Of a stretch of DNA of 64,000 nucleotides, positions 24,645 to 33,004 are shown piece after piece. This stretch comes from Myxococcota bacterium. GTDB taxonomy: Bacteria; Myxococcota_A; Bradymonadia; UBA7976; UBA1532. Each line of letters begins with the position of its first letter. Positions within the stretch are counted from its first letter, which is position 1. The stretch spans positions 1 through 64,000 of the forward strand of contig JAKLJY010000023.1 in the NCBI GenBank assembly GCA_023150895.1, read 5' to 3'. The notes beneath the pieces were generated by a model. It searched no databases. It was not told the origin of the DNA and saw only the letters and a list, made by a program, of their open reading frames with translations. Position numbers and translations under genes: made by a program.

Positions 24645-26327
24645 ATGGCGTCCATCGGGGGGGCACGCGCTCGCCGACCGCTCTGCGTGCGGGCAACACG
24701 CACCCTCGCTCTCTTTCTGAGTGCGATCGCGCCGACCGTTGCGTGCGTGGATCCGCGCCCGCAGACCTCGGCCGGTGCACCGCCTCCGCCCCCCTCCGGA
24801 CCGTCGAGCGCAGCGCAGCGCCCCGCCGACGCGGTCGCAGCCGCCGGCGGGACGTGGATCACCGCGGCCGATCTGCCGGGCATCATCGCCGCCTCGCGCG
24901 CGCTCCAGATCTGGCAGAGCGGCCACCGACCGCCCGAGTCCGCGCTCGGCCAGTTCGAGGTCAGACTCGGGCTTCTCGAGGCCGCGCTCGACACGCGACT
25001 CGTCCGCGCGGAAGTCGCCCGCCGTGGCCTGACCCCCGCCCCCGAGGCCGTCGAGCCCCTCATGCAGCTCGCACGCGCCGGATTGCCGCCCGACGGGACC
25101 GGTCGTTACCGCGAGGGCGATCCCGTCCCGTTCACGGGGTCCGCGTTTTCCGCTCGCTACCTGATCGACGAGATCGCGTTCCGGGAGGTCGCTCAGGACG
25201 TCCTCGAGGCCAGCCGTCTGCGCGAGGCGCTCGTCGCCGAGATCACGCCCGAAACCGTTCGACGCGCCTACGAGGAGAGCCGGACGCGCGTCACGCTGGA
25301 CATCGTGACCGTCGGTCGCGTTCCCACGCCGCGCGAGATGGACGAGGCCGTTCGGCTGAGACAGGACGAGCTGCAGGCCTGGTACGACGCGCACCCCGAG
25401 CTGTTCATCACGCCGACGCGCCGCGCGACCCGCCGGGTGCTCGTGACGCCGACCGGCCAGGATCCCGCGGCGCTCGCCGCGGCGCGCACGACGGCGGAGC
25501 GTTTGCACGCGCTCGCCGCCGCCGGCACGCCCTTCGACGCCCTCCCGCCGACCCCGGGCGTCCGCGTTACGCCCGCCCGTCCCCTCTCCCGCTCACAGTT
25601 CGGTCCCGTCTTCGACGTCGCCCTCGGCGCGCTGACGCCGGTGGTGCCCCACCGGGACGGATTCGCCTTCGCGCGGGCCGACGCCGAGACGCCGGGATGG
25701 ACCCGAGCGTTCACGGAGGCCACCGTCCAGCGCGAGGTCGCCGCAGCGCTCCTGCGCGAGTTCGACGAGCTGCCCCAGGCCCGGGCCGTCGCCGATGAAG
25801 CCGCGCGCCTCCTCTCGGCGGGCCTCGCGGCGGAGCAGGTCGTCGCCACGCTGCGCCCGAAGTCCGTCGGTATTCGTCTCGAGGCCATCCGGACCCCGGC
25901 GTTTCCCCGCGCGGCCAACGGCGTCGTCCCGGTCGTCGGCCTCGCACCGGAGCTCTTCGACGCCGCGTTCGAGCGGACGCCGTCGCAGCCCGTCACCCCG
26001 GTGGTCGTCGTGCGGCAGACCTACTGCGTCGCCCGCGCGATCGCGTTCCAGGCGCCGACCGAGGCCGATCGGGCGCGGGAGGGGGCGGCGTTCGAGGCCG
26101 CGTTCCGTGGGCGCGAGGCCCGCCACGTCCTGCGGGACTGGCTCAGCCGCCAGAGGCGGGCGCCGGCGGGGGCACGTTTTCTGGACCGCCGTCGCCTGGC
26201 GACGCTGACGCCGGCGGCGTGGGGGGCACGGGCAGACGGGCCAGAAGATCCCGAGCTTCCTGAGCCTCCGGCGTCGTCGGGCGCTCCCGGATCAGGCGCT
26301 GCGCCATCGCCCGCGCCTCCGCCATGA
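24645..26327 (+). CDS. Parvulin-like (PpiC/SurA-type) exported protein
   Basis: A 560-residue exported protein. A leader with Arg-rich start ends PTVAC (possible lipid-attached Cys near residue 29), then a Pro/Ala linker. The helical region from ~65 to ~240 resembles the chaperone part of SurA/PrsA proteins. A parvulin-like domain lies at ~245-340 (TRRATRRVLVTPTGQDPAAL, AGTPFDALPP, LSRSQFGPVFDVALGALTPV, FAFARADAETPG), and a second degenerate one further on. The C-terminus is Pro/Ala-rich and overlaps bamD on the other strand by 185 bases. Periplasmic folding of outer-membrane proteins is a reasonable inference given that neighbour. AAGGG precedes the ATG at 24645. Confidence 0.72.
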   Translation: MASIGGARARRPLCVRATRTLALFLSAIAPTVACVDPRPQTSAGAPPPPPSGPSSAAQRPADAVAAAGGTWITAADLPGIIAASRALQIWQSGHRPPESALGQFEVRLGLLEAALDTRLVRAEVARRGLTPAPEAVEPLMQLARAGLPPDGTGRYREGDPVPFTGSAFSARYLIDEIAFREVAQDVLEASRLREALVAEITPETVRRAYEESRTRVTLDIVTVGRVPTPREMDEAVRLRQDELQAWYDAHPELFITPTRRATRRVLVTPTGQDPAALAAARTTAERLHALAAAGTPFDALPPTPGVRVTPARPLSRSQFGPVFDVALGALTPVVPHRDGFAFARADAETPGWTRAFTEATVQREVAAALLREFDELPQARAVADEAARLLSAGLAAEQVVATLRPKSVGIRLEAIRTPAFPRAANGVVPVVGLAPELFDAAFERTPSQPVTPVVVVRQTYCVARAIAFQAPTEADRAREGAAFEAAFRGREARHVLRDWLSRQRRAPAGARFLDRRRLATLTPAAWGARADGPEDPELPEPPASSGAPGSGAAPSPAPPP

Positions 26328-27036
26328 GCCCGACGCTCGCGTCCGCGTAGACGCCGACGAGCAGCAAGGCCGCCTCGGCCCACCGATCTTCGAGGTCGGG
26401 GTACTCGGCGACGACGCGTTCGAGCCGACCCCGCGCCGAGACCGGCCGCTCCTGGTGAAGGTAGAAACGCGCGACGTACATTTCCTGGTCGGCGAGCAGC
26501 CGCCGGCAGGTGCGGATGCGATCGCGCGCATCGGCGGCGTTCTCGTTTTCGGGGTACCGGTCGACGAACGTCTCGAGGGCTCGCAGGGTATCTTTGGTGG
26601 CGGCCGGATCGCGTTCGTGGACCGGGGGCAGAATGAAGAAGTCGCTCGGAATCTGCTCGTAGTAGCTTCGACCGACCCGATACAACGCATAGGGGACGTC
26701 GGGGTGGTTCGGCCGGCTCTGTGCGAACGTCCGGTACGCGTCGATGGCCTCGATCCACTTGTCCTGCTCGTAGTACGCATCGGCGATGCGAAGCTCGGCG
26801 AGCGCGGCCCATCGGCTGTACGCGTACTTGTTCTTGACCGTGGTCAGGCGCTTGACGGCCTCGAGGAAGTCTTCGTCGTCGAACGCCTCCATCGCCTCGT
26901 CGAACGCAGCCCGGGCCGAGTCGGAGTAGCTCGCGTCCGGCCGGGTGGACGAACACGCACCGATGGGAGCGGCGAGGGCCGCGGCGAAGAGGGCCGACCG
27001 GCAAGACGCGGCGAGCAGACGAGGGCGCTGTTGCAT
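26143..27036 (-). CDS. bamD: BamD-type outer-membrane assembly lipoprotein
   Basis: A 297-residue lipoprotein: the leader ends PIGACSS (Cys28). It then has TPR-type helices at ~35-230 typical of BamD/YfiO: AAFDEAMEAFDDEDFLEAVKR, LRIADAYYEQDKWIEAIDAY, PDVPYALYRVGRSYYEQIP, ALETFVDRYPENENAADA. BamD links BamA to the other Bam lipoproteins during insertion of outer-membrane barrels. The protein has an extra Pro/Gly/Ala tail after residue ~265, encoded in the region that overlaps the convergent gene. The ATG at 27036 is chosen because the signal peptide starts there. Confidence 0.88.
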   Translation of the reverse strand: MQQRPRLLAASCRSALFAAALAAPIGACSSTRPDASYSDSARAAFDEAMEAFDDEDFLEAVKRLTTVKNKYAYSRWAALAELRIADAYYEQDKWIEAIDAYRTFAQSRPNHPDVPYALYRVGRSYYEQIPSDFFILPPVHERDPAATKDTLRALETFVDRYPENENAADARDRIRTCRRLLADQEMYVARFYLHQERPVSARGRLERVVAEYPDLEDRWAEAALLLVGVYADASVGLMAEARAMAQRLIRERPTTPEAQEARDLLARLPVPPTPPASASPGDGGPENVPPPAPASGG

Positions 27037-27126
27037 GCGCGGTTGGTAACAAACGGGGCCCGCCGGGGGCAACCCTCATCGAGCGGACAAAGCGCGCCGC
27101 TCACCCGGCCGAGGCCGCGCTCCCGA

Positions 27127-27156
27127 TTGACCCGATGCCGGGGCGTCGGGTAGGAG
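27127..27156 (+). promoter_or_regulatory. Candidate sigma70 promoter of the secreted protease gene
   Basis: TTGACC, an 18-base spacer and TAGGAG, ending 25 bases before the ATG at 27182. The -35 element matches 5 of 6 bases and the -10 element 3 of 6. Confidence 0.4.
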
Positions 27157-27181
27157 TGTGCGGCTTTCCGGAGGCGCCCCC

Positions 27182-29296
27182 ATGCCCTGCCCCCCTCGTC
27201 TTTCCGCCCGTCGCACACGTTGGCTGCTCGTCCTCGCATCGACCGCCTTTCCGACCGCCGTCTGCGCGTTTGCGACGCTCGACGGCATCCGGACGGCCTG
27301 GCCTGCCAATCCGACGTACCAGATCCTGAACCGGTCTCGCGACATCGCCGACGGTTCGGACGCGACCGCGATTCAGCGGTCGTTCCAGACGTGGCAGAAC
27401 GTGCGGACGGCGGACATCTCGTTTCAGGCCGTCAACCGCGGCGCCGACATTACGGTGGAGTTCCTGGCGCAGTGGCCCCGCGAGTTCGGCCAGGATGCCG
27501 CCGGCGTGACCCTCACCTCGCGCCGCAACGGCGTCATCTCGGCAGCCGAGATCAGCTTCAACGACCAGCACTTCGACTGGGCCACGGACGGCGACCCCGC
27601 CGCCACCGACGTCGAGGGGGTGGGCACCCACGAGATCGGGCACGCGATCGGCCTCGATCACAGCCGAACCCGCGACGCGACGATGTACTGGTCCGGCGGC
27701 GACGTGGAGCTGCGCTCGCTGCACGCGGACGACGAGCGGGCCGTGACGTTCCTGTACGGCAACTGGAACGCCCAGGGCGGCGTCTGTGACCAATGTGAAG
27801 GTGATGCCGACTGCGCCAACGGCGGTCTCTGCCTGCAGATGCAGGACGGGCTCACCTTCTGCGGCCAACCCTGCGACCGCAACGGCGGGTGTGTGGACGC
27901 CAGCGCCTCGTGTTTCAATCTGCGAAACGGCGGGACGCAGTGCGCACCCACCGAGGGGTTCTGCTCCGACGCGGGCGGGCAAGGCTCGCTGCCGGAAGGC
28001 GCCTATTGCTGGGGGGCCGTCCAGTGCGAGGCCGGGACGCAGTGCGTTCCCCTGCCCGGCGGTCCGGCCGCCTGCATGAGCGACTGCGCCGCCGATCGCG
28101 ACTGTCCGCGCGGGAGCAGTTGCCTGGGCGCCGAGGCGGGTCAGGGCGTGTGCGTGCCGGCGGGCGACGCGGCCTTTGGTGACGCCTGCGCCTCGAGCTT
28201 CGAGTGCGCGTCGCTCCTGTGTGTTCCGCTCGACGCGGACGTCAACGTCTGCTCGGAGAATTGCGATCCCGCGCGCAATGCCTGCCCGGGCGGCGCGGAA
28301 TGTCTGCCCATCGACGACGTTCCGGGACTGACCGGCCTCTGCGTCCCCGGCGGGGACGTCGCGGAGGGCGGCACCTGCGGAGACGCCGCCCGGCGCTGCG
28401 GCGCAGGCCTGACGTGCATCCAGGAAAGGGTCGGCGCCGATCCCGTCTGCCGGGCGGCCTGTGATCCGTTCGGCACCTGCGGCCGCGGCCGAGGCTGCAC
28501 GCCCTACAACGCAGCGGACTGGTTCTGCCTGCCCCTCGAGGGGGCGGCCATCGGTGCGGCCTGCGACCCCAACGCCCTCGACTGCGCGGGCGGCCTGCTG
28601 TGCCTGCCCCTCGACGAACGGACCGGTCAGTGCATCGAACCGTGCGATGACGGCGCGGCCGACGCGTGCGAGGGTCACGTCTGCTTCGATCTCGACGGGG
28701 CGGACGGCAACCTCGGGGCCTGTTCGCCCGGCGACGGCGCCTTCGGATCGGCCTGTGAGAGTCCGCTCGACTGTGCCGACTTCGCCTGCGTGCAGGACGG
28801 AGACGCGGGCCTGTGCAGCCAACTCTGCGGCGCCGCGAACCCTTGCCCCCGCGGTTTCGCCTGTCGGGCGACGCAAGGCGGCGACAGCCTCTGCTTCCGT
28901 GATGACGGCGGCGGCGGCGGCGGCGGCGCGGGCGGTGATCCGGGCACCGGCGGCGATCCAGGAACGGGCGGCGATCCCGCCACGGGCGGCAACCCTGCCA
29001 CCGGCGGCGACCCCGGCACCGGCGGCTCCGCCGTCCCGCCGCAAGGCGGCACGCCATCCCCGCCCCCGAGCGGCGGCACGCCCGTCGGCCCCGGCAACGG
29101 CGGCATCACGGATCCCGACGGAGGCCTCACCGGCGCCACGCCGGTCGGCGGTGGCGGCGGGGGCGGTGGATGCACGCTGAGTCCGGCGGGCCCGCGTCCG
29201 CCGGGCGGACTCGCCCTGCTGCTCGCCCTCGCCGGTCTGGCGGCCCGTTCCCGGCGCCGGCGCGGCGCCGTCGAATCCGAATCATCTCGGGCCTGA
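27182..29296 (+). CDS. Secreted matrixin-like zinc metalloprotease with Cys-rich region and MYXO-CTERM
   Basis: A 704-residue exported protein. A signal peptide (~1-30) is followed by a metzincin catalytic domain at ~30-195 with HEIGHAIGLDH (His150, Glu151, His154, His160) and the downstream Met in TMYWSGG that fits a Met-turn. Residues ~200-575 are Cys-rich modules (CDQCEGDADCANGGLC), similar to the lipoproteins at 12.5-16.1 kb. Next come a Gly-rich repeat (five GGDPGT-type units), a Cys motif (GGGCTLSP), a hydrophobic helix and SRRRR: a typical MYXO-CTERM tail for surface anchoring. GGAGG precedes the ATG at 27182. Confidence 0.9.
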   Translation: MPCPPRLSARRTRWLLVLASTAFPTAVCAFATLDGIRTAWPANPTYQILNRSRDIADGSDATAIQRSFQTWQNVRTADISFQAVNRGADITVEFLAQWPREFGQDAAGVTLTSRRNGVISAAEISFNDQHFDWATDGDPAATDVEGVGTHEIGHAIGLDHSRTRDATMYWSGGDVELRSLHADDERAVTFLYGNWNAQGGVCDQCEGDADCANGGLCLQMQDGLTFCGQPCDRNGGCVDASASCFNLRNGGTQCAPTEGFCSDAGGQGSLPEGAYCWGAVQCEAGTQCVPLPGGPAACMSDCAADRDCPRGSSCLGAEAGQGVCVPAGDAAFGDACASSFECASLLCVPLDADVNVCSENCDPARNACPGGAECLPIDDVPGLTGLCVPGGDVAEGGTCGDAARRCGAGLTCIQERVGADPVCRAACDPFGTCGRGRGCTPYNAADWFCLPLEGAAIGAACDPNALDCAGGLLCLPLDERTGQCIEPCDDGAADACEGHVCFDLDGADGNLGACSPGDGAFGSACESPLDCADFACVQDGDAGLCSQLCGAANPCPRGFACRATQGGDSLCFRDDGGGGGGGAGGDPGTGGDPGTGGDPATGGNPATGGDPGTGGSAVPPQGGTPSPPPSGGTPVGPGNGGITDPDGGLTGATPVGGGGGGGGCTLSPAGPRPPGGLALLLALAGLAARSRRRRGAVESESSRA
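28931..29020 (+). repeat. Five 18-base tandem repeats encoding a Gly-rich linker
   Basis: Five consecutive in-frame 18-base units of the form GGCGGNGAYCC... encode GGDPGT, GGDPGT, GGDPAT, GGNPAT, GGDPGT. They form the linker before the sorting tail of the metalloprotease; copy number could vary by slippage. Confidence 0.85.
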
Positions 29297-29317
29297 AGGC
29301 CTGAAGCGAGGAACGCC

Positions 29318-29920
29318 ATGAAGTCCCCCCTCCGTTTCATTCGTGTTCTGTCCGCCGCGGTCGCCCTGTGCACCGCCACCGCCTTCGTCGGCACGCCGAG
29401 CCCGGCCGACGCGACCATCGTCAAGCGCCTCACCGTCTCCGAGATGGCCCGCCGAGCCGACGTCGTCGTCCTCGGCCGGGTCGTGGGACAGACGGCGACC
29501 TGGAACCCGGAGCGCACGCGAATCCATACCCTGACGGAGCTCCTCGTCGGCGAGTCGCTCAAGGGCGGCGCACGCACCGGAGAGACCCTGACGATTCGCC
29601 AGCTCGGCGGCACCCTGGACGGGCTCGTTCAGACCGTGCCCGGCAACGCCCGGTTCGCCGTCGGCGAGGAGGTCGTCGTGTTCCTGGACAAGGACGAGGC
29701 GCAGCCCCTGCACTATGTCATCGGAATGGCGCAGGGCAAGTTCGCCGTGCAGCGCAGCGGGCCGGCCGTTCAGGCGATGCAAGACACCAGCGACCTCGCG
29801 TTCGTTCGACCCGGCGCCTCCGGTGCGCTCGTCCCCGTCGAGGCCGGTCCGGCGTCACCGGTGGACGGTGGCCTCGAGGCGCTGAAGCGCACCGTGCGCG
29901 CTGCCGCGGCGACGCCCTGA
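29318..29920 (+). CDS. Secreted protein of unknown function
   Basis: A 200-residue protein with a signal peptide ending SPADA at ~32. The mature part (VKRLTVSEMARRADVVVLGRV, TRIHTLTELLVGESLKG, LTIRQLGGTLDGL, RFAVGEEVVVFLDKDE) matches a recurring family of small exported bacterial proteins with a compact beta fold. No cysteines or catalytic motif. It starts 21 bases after the metalloprotease with GCGAGGA upstream, so the two are likely co-transcribed and possibly act together outside the cell. Confidence 0.75.
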   Translation: MKSPLRFIRVLSAAVALCTATAFVGTPSPADATIVKRLTVSEMARRADVVVLGRVVGQTATWNPERTRIHTLTELLVGESLKGGARTGETLTIRQLGGTLDGLVQTVPGNARFAVGEEVVVFLDKDEAQPLHYVIGMAQGKFAVQRSGPAVQAMQDTSDLAFVRPGASGALVPVEAGPASPVDGGLEALKRTVRAAAATP

Positions 29921-29934
29921 GCGCACGCCGCGCG

Positions 29935-31422
29935 ATGCCGCCGACACCGCAGGCCCTCTTCTGGGACCTCGCTCGCGCCCTCGCGGCGGGACGCACCGTG
30001 CTCGTCGTCGGCGAGCCCGCAGAGGCCGTGAGTCTGCTGGCGCAGGCCGCGTTGAAGGGTCTGGTCGTGGTGAGCCCCGACGCCGATCCCGGCGCGCCGG
30101 ATGCGACGACGGCGGCCGGCGCGCCGTTCAGAATGCGCGCCGATTGGGGCGAGAAGCGCGGGTCGATCGGGCTGATCCTCGACGGAGAGGGGTACGTGCC
30201 CCCGGAGGAGGCGACGCGGCTCCTGTCGGCGTCGGGCCTCTACCTGACCCGCACCACGGGCCCGGCCTGGACGGCGCTGCCCGTGCGCCAGACGCTCGAT
30301 GTCCTCCACGTGGCGGGCCTCGCGCTGCCCGGCGATGCGCCGTCCCCCGGGGACGCCTTCGCCGACCGAGTCGAGGGCACCGTGGTTGCGAAGTTTCATT
30401 TGGCGGGACGCCGGCGGATACCGCCCGTTCCCCGCGTTCTGCGGCTGGCAGCCCCCGTGGAGGCCCCCCCCGGCCCCACCGAGCCGAAGGCCGAGCACGA
30501 TGCGCTCGTCCCCGCATGGGAAGCCGAATTGACGGCGTGCCGGGACGCCCTCGCGCTCTGTCGGGCCCGAGACCGCCGCGCGGACCTCCTCGCCGCGCGG
30601 CTGCAGACCGAACGCAGCCGGTTCCTCGCTGAAATCGACGGGCTGGAGCGCCGACTTGCGGCCGTCGAGGGGCCGCATGCCGAACTCGAGGCTGCCGAGT
30701 CGGCGAGGCGCCACGTCGAGGAAACGCTGGACGCCGTGCTCTCCGGACTCACCTCGGTCGGCCTGTCGGGCGGATTGCGCCCACCGCCCGCGGCCGCGGG
30801 CGAAGCGGTCCGCCTCTGGCTGGAGGGATACCTGCGCGCGCTGCGCGGCCTGACCGCCCGACACGACCAGCAGACGGCACGGCTCGAAGCCCTCGAGCGC
30901 GCCCTGGCCGACGCCCGGGCTGCGGCCGAAGCCGCCCTCTCCGCACCACCGCCCGTCTCGCCGCCCGACATTGGCACACCCGAAGCGGGGCCGGTGCCGT
31001 CCGTGCCCCGCTCGGAAGCGCACGCACGCGCCGACGCGCTCGAAGCCGTCCTCGGTGCCGTCGAGGCGCTGCGCCTGACGGAACAGGCGGAACTCTCGCG
31101 CCTGCGCCGCACCGCAGAGTCCAGCCGACGACGCCTCGCAGAGGAAGTCCGGGCCCGAGAGGCCCTTCGACGGCAGGCCGCCCTGGAGACCATCGCGCGC
31201 GCCCGGGCGGAAGAGGCGCTCCACGTCGCCCGAGCGTCGGAGCGCGAGCACGCCGCCCGCGCGGATGCCCTTGAACTGCTTGCCGCAGAGCACGGCCGGA
31301 TGTCTTCACTCCTGACCGATGCCCTCGCGAAGGCGCTCGCCGACCGGGAAGCAGCGGTCCACGAGCGGCGCCTGGCCGACGAGAGCCTTCGGCGGCTGCG
31401 CGCCGGCGAGGATGACCGTTGA
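29935..31422 (+). CDS. Coiled-coil protein with degenerate methyltransferase-like N-domain
   Basis: A 495-residue cytoplasmic protein. Residues ~1-165 resemble a class I methyltransferase/Rossmann fold by pattern (GRTVLVVGEPAEAVSLLAQA, KRGSIGLILDGEGYVPPEEA) but the glycine motif is not canonical. Residues ~185-495 are mostly Ala/Arg/Glu/Leu-rich coiled coil, interrupted by a Pro-rich break near 340. Function unknown. The ATG at 29935 lies 14 bases after the previous stop; an open frame runs upstream through the previous gene and is rejected as a shadow. The downstream membrane protein gene is adjacent or overlapping. Confidence 0.7.
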   Translation: MPPTPQALFWDLARALAAGRTVLVVGEPAEAVSLLAQAALKGLVVVSPDADPGAPDATTAAGAPFRMRADWGEKRGSIGLILDGEGYVPPEEATRLLSASGLYLTRTTGPAWTALPVRQTLDVLHVAGLALPGDAPSPGDAFADRVEGTVVAKFHLAGRRRIPPVPRVLRLAAPVEAPPGPTEPKAEHDALVPAWEAELTACRDALALCRARDRRADLLAARLQTERSRFLAEIDGLERRLAAVEGPHAELEAAESARRHVEETLDAVLSGLTSVGLSGGLRPPPAAAGEAVRLWLEGYLRALRGLTARHDQQTARLEALERALADARAAAEAALSAPPPVSPPDIGTPEAGPVPSVPRSEAHARADALEAVLGAVEALRLTEQAELSRLRRTAESSRRRLAEEVRAREALRRQAALETIARARAEEALHVARASEREHAARADALELLAAEHGRMSSLLTDALAKALADREAAVHERRLADESLRRLRAGEDDR

Positions 31423-31447
31423 GCGCCCCGTCCGCAGAGGGCCGCTG

Positions 31448-32458
31448 ATGCGCACCGCCCGACGACGCCTGCTGGCGCTCCGACTCTCACAGTTCACGGG
31501 CAGCGTGACGAGCGCGCTCGTCATTGTCCTGTTGGGCACGGCCTTGTGGCTCGGGGGCGCGTGGCTCTATGCCGAATATACGCTGCGCACGGCCGAGAAC
31601 GCCCTGCCCGAGCTCCTGGACGGGCGCCGGTACCGGTATCTCTCGGACGCGGCCATCATCGACGCGGCCCCGGCCTGGGCCAAAGAGCAGGGCGTGGAGA
31701 CCCGCCGCGAATGGCTCCGCGTCCGCATCGACGACGGCGGGTTCGGCCAACGACTCGACGCCGGCCGCGGCGAGGCGATGGACGCCGAGCTGCGGGCGCT
31801 CGGCGCCGCCGTCGGGACCCGTGCCGAGGACGCTCGCGTTCAGGTCTCGGCCAAGGTCGTCTTCGAAAAGCGCATCTTCCCGTTCTCGATCCGACGCCTC
31901 GCGGAGGGGTCCGCCGGCACCGACCGCGCGGCGGCCTATCGCGTGACCGGCGGCGGCCCCCTCGAGGACCCCGATGCCGTCCTCGGCGTCGCGCTCATCG
32001 ACGCGGAGTGGTGGACGCCTCCGCCTCCCGGCCTCGACCCCCTGCCGCCGCCGCTCACGCCGGTCGTGACGGCGCTCGACGCCTGGCGCCAGGCGGAGCG
32101 CGACCTGGCGGCCCGCCTCGGTTCAGTTCCGCTGGAGGCCGTCGGTCCGGGGCCCTCGCGCGCCCTCGAGGCCGGTGCCGTCCGCACGGCCCGACGGGCC
32201 CTCGATCGGGGCCGGGCGGCCCTGACCCCGTTTCTCCGCGGAGAGGGACGTCGAGCGCTCTCGGACTGGATCGGGGTCGACGGGGCCGAGTCGATCGAGG
32301 CCGCAGACGCGGCGATGGCCCACCTCGACTTCCTGCTCGCCGCCGCGACGGCCCCCGGCGCGCTCGACCCGCTGCTCGGGCCGTACACCGCGCGCGCCCG
32401 CAGGGTGCGTGAGGCGCTCGTCCCTGCCCTGCAGGCCGTCGGCGTCGTCGTGCCGTAG
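31448..32458 (+). CDS. Single-pass membrane protein of unknown function
   Basis: A 336-residue protein with a basic N-terminus (RTARRRLLALRL), one transmembrane helix (TSALVIVLLGTALWLGGAWLY) and an Ala/Arg-rich soluble part, probably periplasmic. No family recognised. AGAGGG lies six bases before the ATG at 31448; an alternative ATG at 31412 would overlap the previous gene by 11 bases and adds 12 residues. Likely operonic with the coiled-coil gene before it. Confidence 0.65.
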   Translation: MRTARRRLLALRLSQFTGSVTSALVIVLLGTALWLGGAWLYAEYTLRTAENALPELLDGRRYRYLSDAAIIDAAPAWAKEQGVETRREWLRVRIDDGGFGQRLDAGRGEAMDAELRALGAAVGTRAEDARVQVSAKVVFEKRIFPFSIRRLAEGSAGTDRAAAYRVTGGGPLEDPDAVLGVALIDAEWWTPPPPGLDPLPPPLTPVVTALDAWRQAERDLAARLGSVPLEAVGPGPSRALEAGAVRTARRALDRGRAALTPFLRGEGRRALSDWIGVDGAESIEAADAAMAHLDFLLAAATAPGALDPLLGPYTARARRVREALVPALQAVGVVVP

Positions 32459-32528
32459 CAGACCGAATGGAGGCCGTCGACGTCGGGTGCGTTGACGCGG
32501 CATCCCCAGACCCCGAGAATCCGCCGCC

Positions 32529-32999
32529 ATGAAGCTCTCGACCCGCTGTCGCTACGCCACGCTCGCCCTGTTCGACATCGCGTTTCACGCCCGCGGTCAG
32601 GCGACGCAGGTCCGTCAGATCGCCGAGCGCCAGGACATCCCGGTCCGGTTTCTGGAGCAGATCTTTCAGGACTTGAAGCGCGCAGAGCTGGTGGAGGGCC
32701 GTCGCGGGCGCAATGGCGGCTATTCGCTGCGCAAGACCCCGGATCAGATCACCGTGGGCGACGTCATCCGGGCGACGGACGGCCCCATCGAGGTTTCGTT
32801 CTCGGTGGACGACCTGCCGCTCGAGGCCTCCGCGTCGCATCCGGGCCGCCCGCACCGGGAGGTGCCCGCGGCGCTCTGGTCGGAGATCGGCCAGCGCATC
32901 GCAGCCGTTTTCGACGACTTCACGCTGGCCGATCTGGTCGCTCGGGCCGAGGCGGCCGGTCTGTCCCGCGATGAGCCCGCCCTGATGTACTTCATCTGA
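32529..32999 (+). CDS. Rrf2-family transcriptional regulator
   Basis: A 156-residue winged-helix regulator: MKLSTRCRYATLALFDIA, then QIAERQDIPVRFLEQIFQDLKRAELVEGRRGRNGGYSL split across the recognition helix and wing. IscR/NsrR-type members bind an Fe-S cluster through three cysteines in the C-terminal half; none is present here, so this is a cluster-free member, as in CymR (cysteine metabolism). It precedes larE by 5 bases, so it may control larE, a sulfur-transfer gene. That functional link is an inference. Confidence 0.93.
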   Translation: MKLSTRCRYATLALFDIAFHARGQATQVRQIAERQDIPVRFLEQIFQDLKRAELVEGRRGRNGGYSLRKTPDQITVGDVIRATDGPIEVSFSVDDLPLEASASHPGRPHREVPAALWSEIGQRIAAVFDDFTLADLVARAEAAGLSRDEPALMYFI

Positions 33000-33004
33000 G
33001 CGCC

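Noticed and set aside
28931-29020. Tandem 18-base repeats as a CRISPR array
   Set aside because: They are contiguous, in-frame, without spacers, and encode a Gly-rich protein linker.
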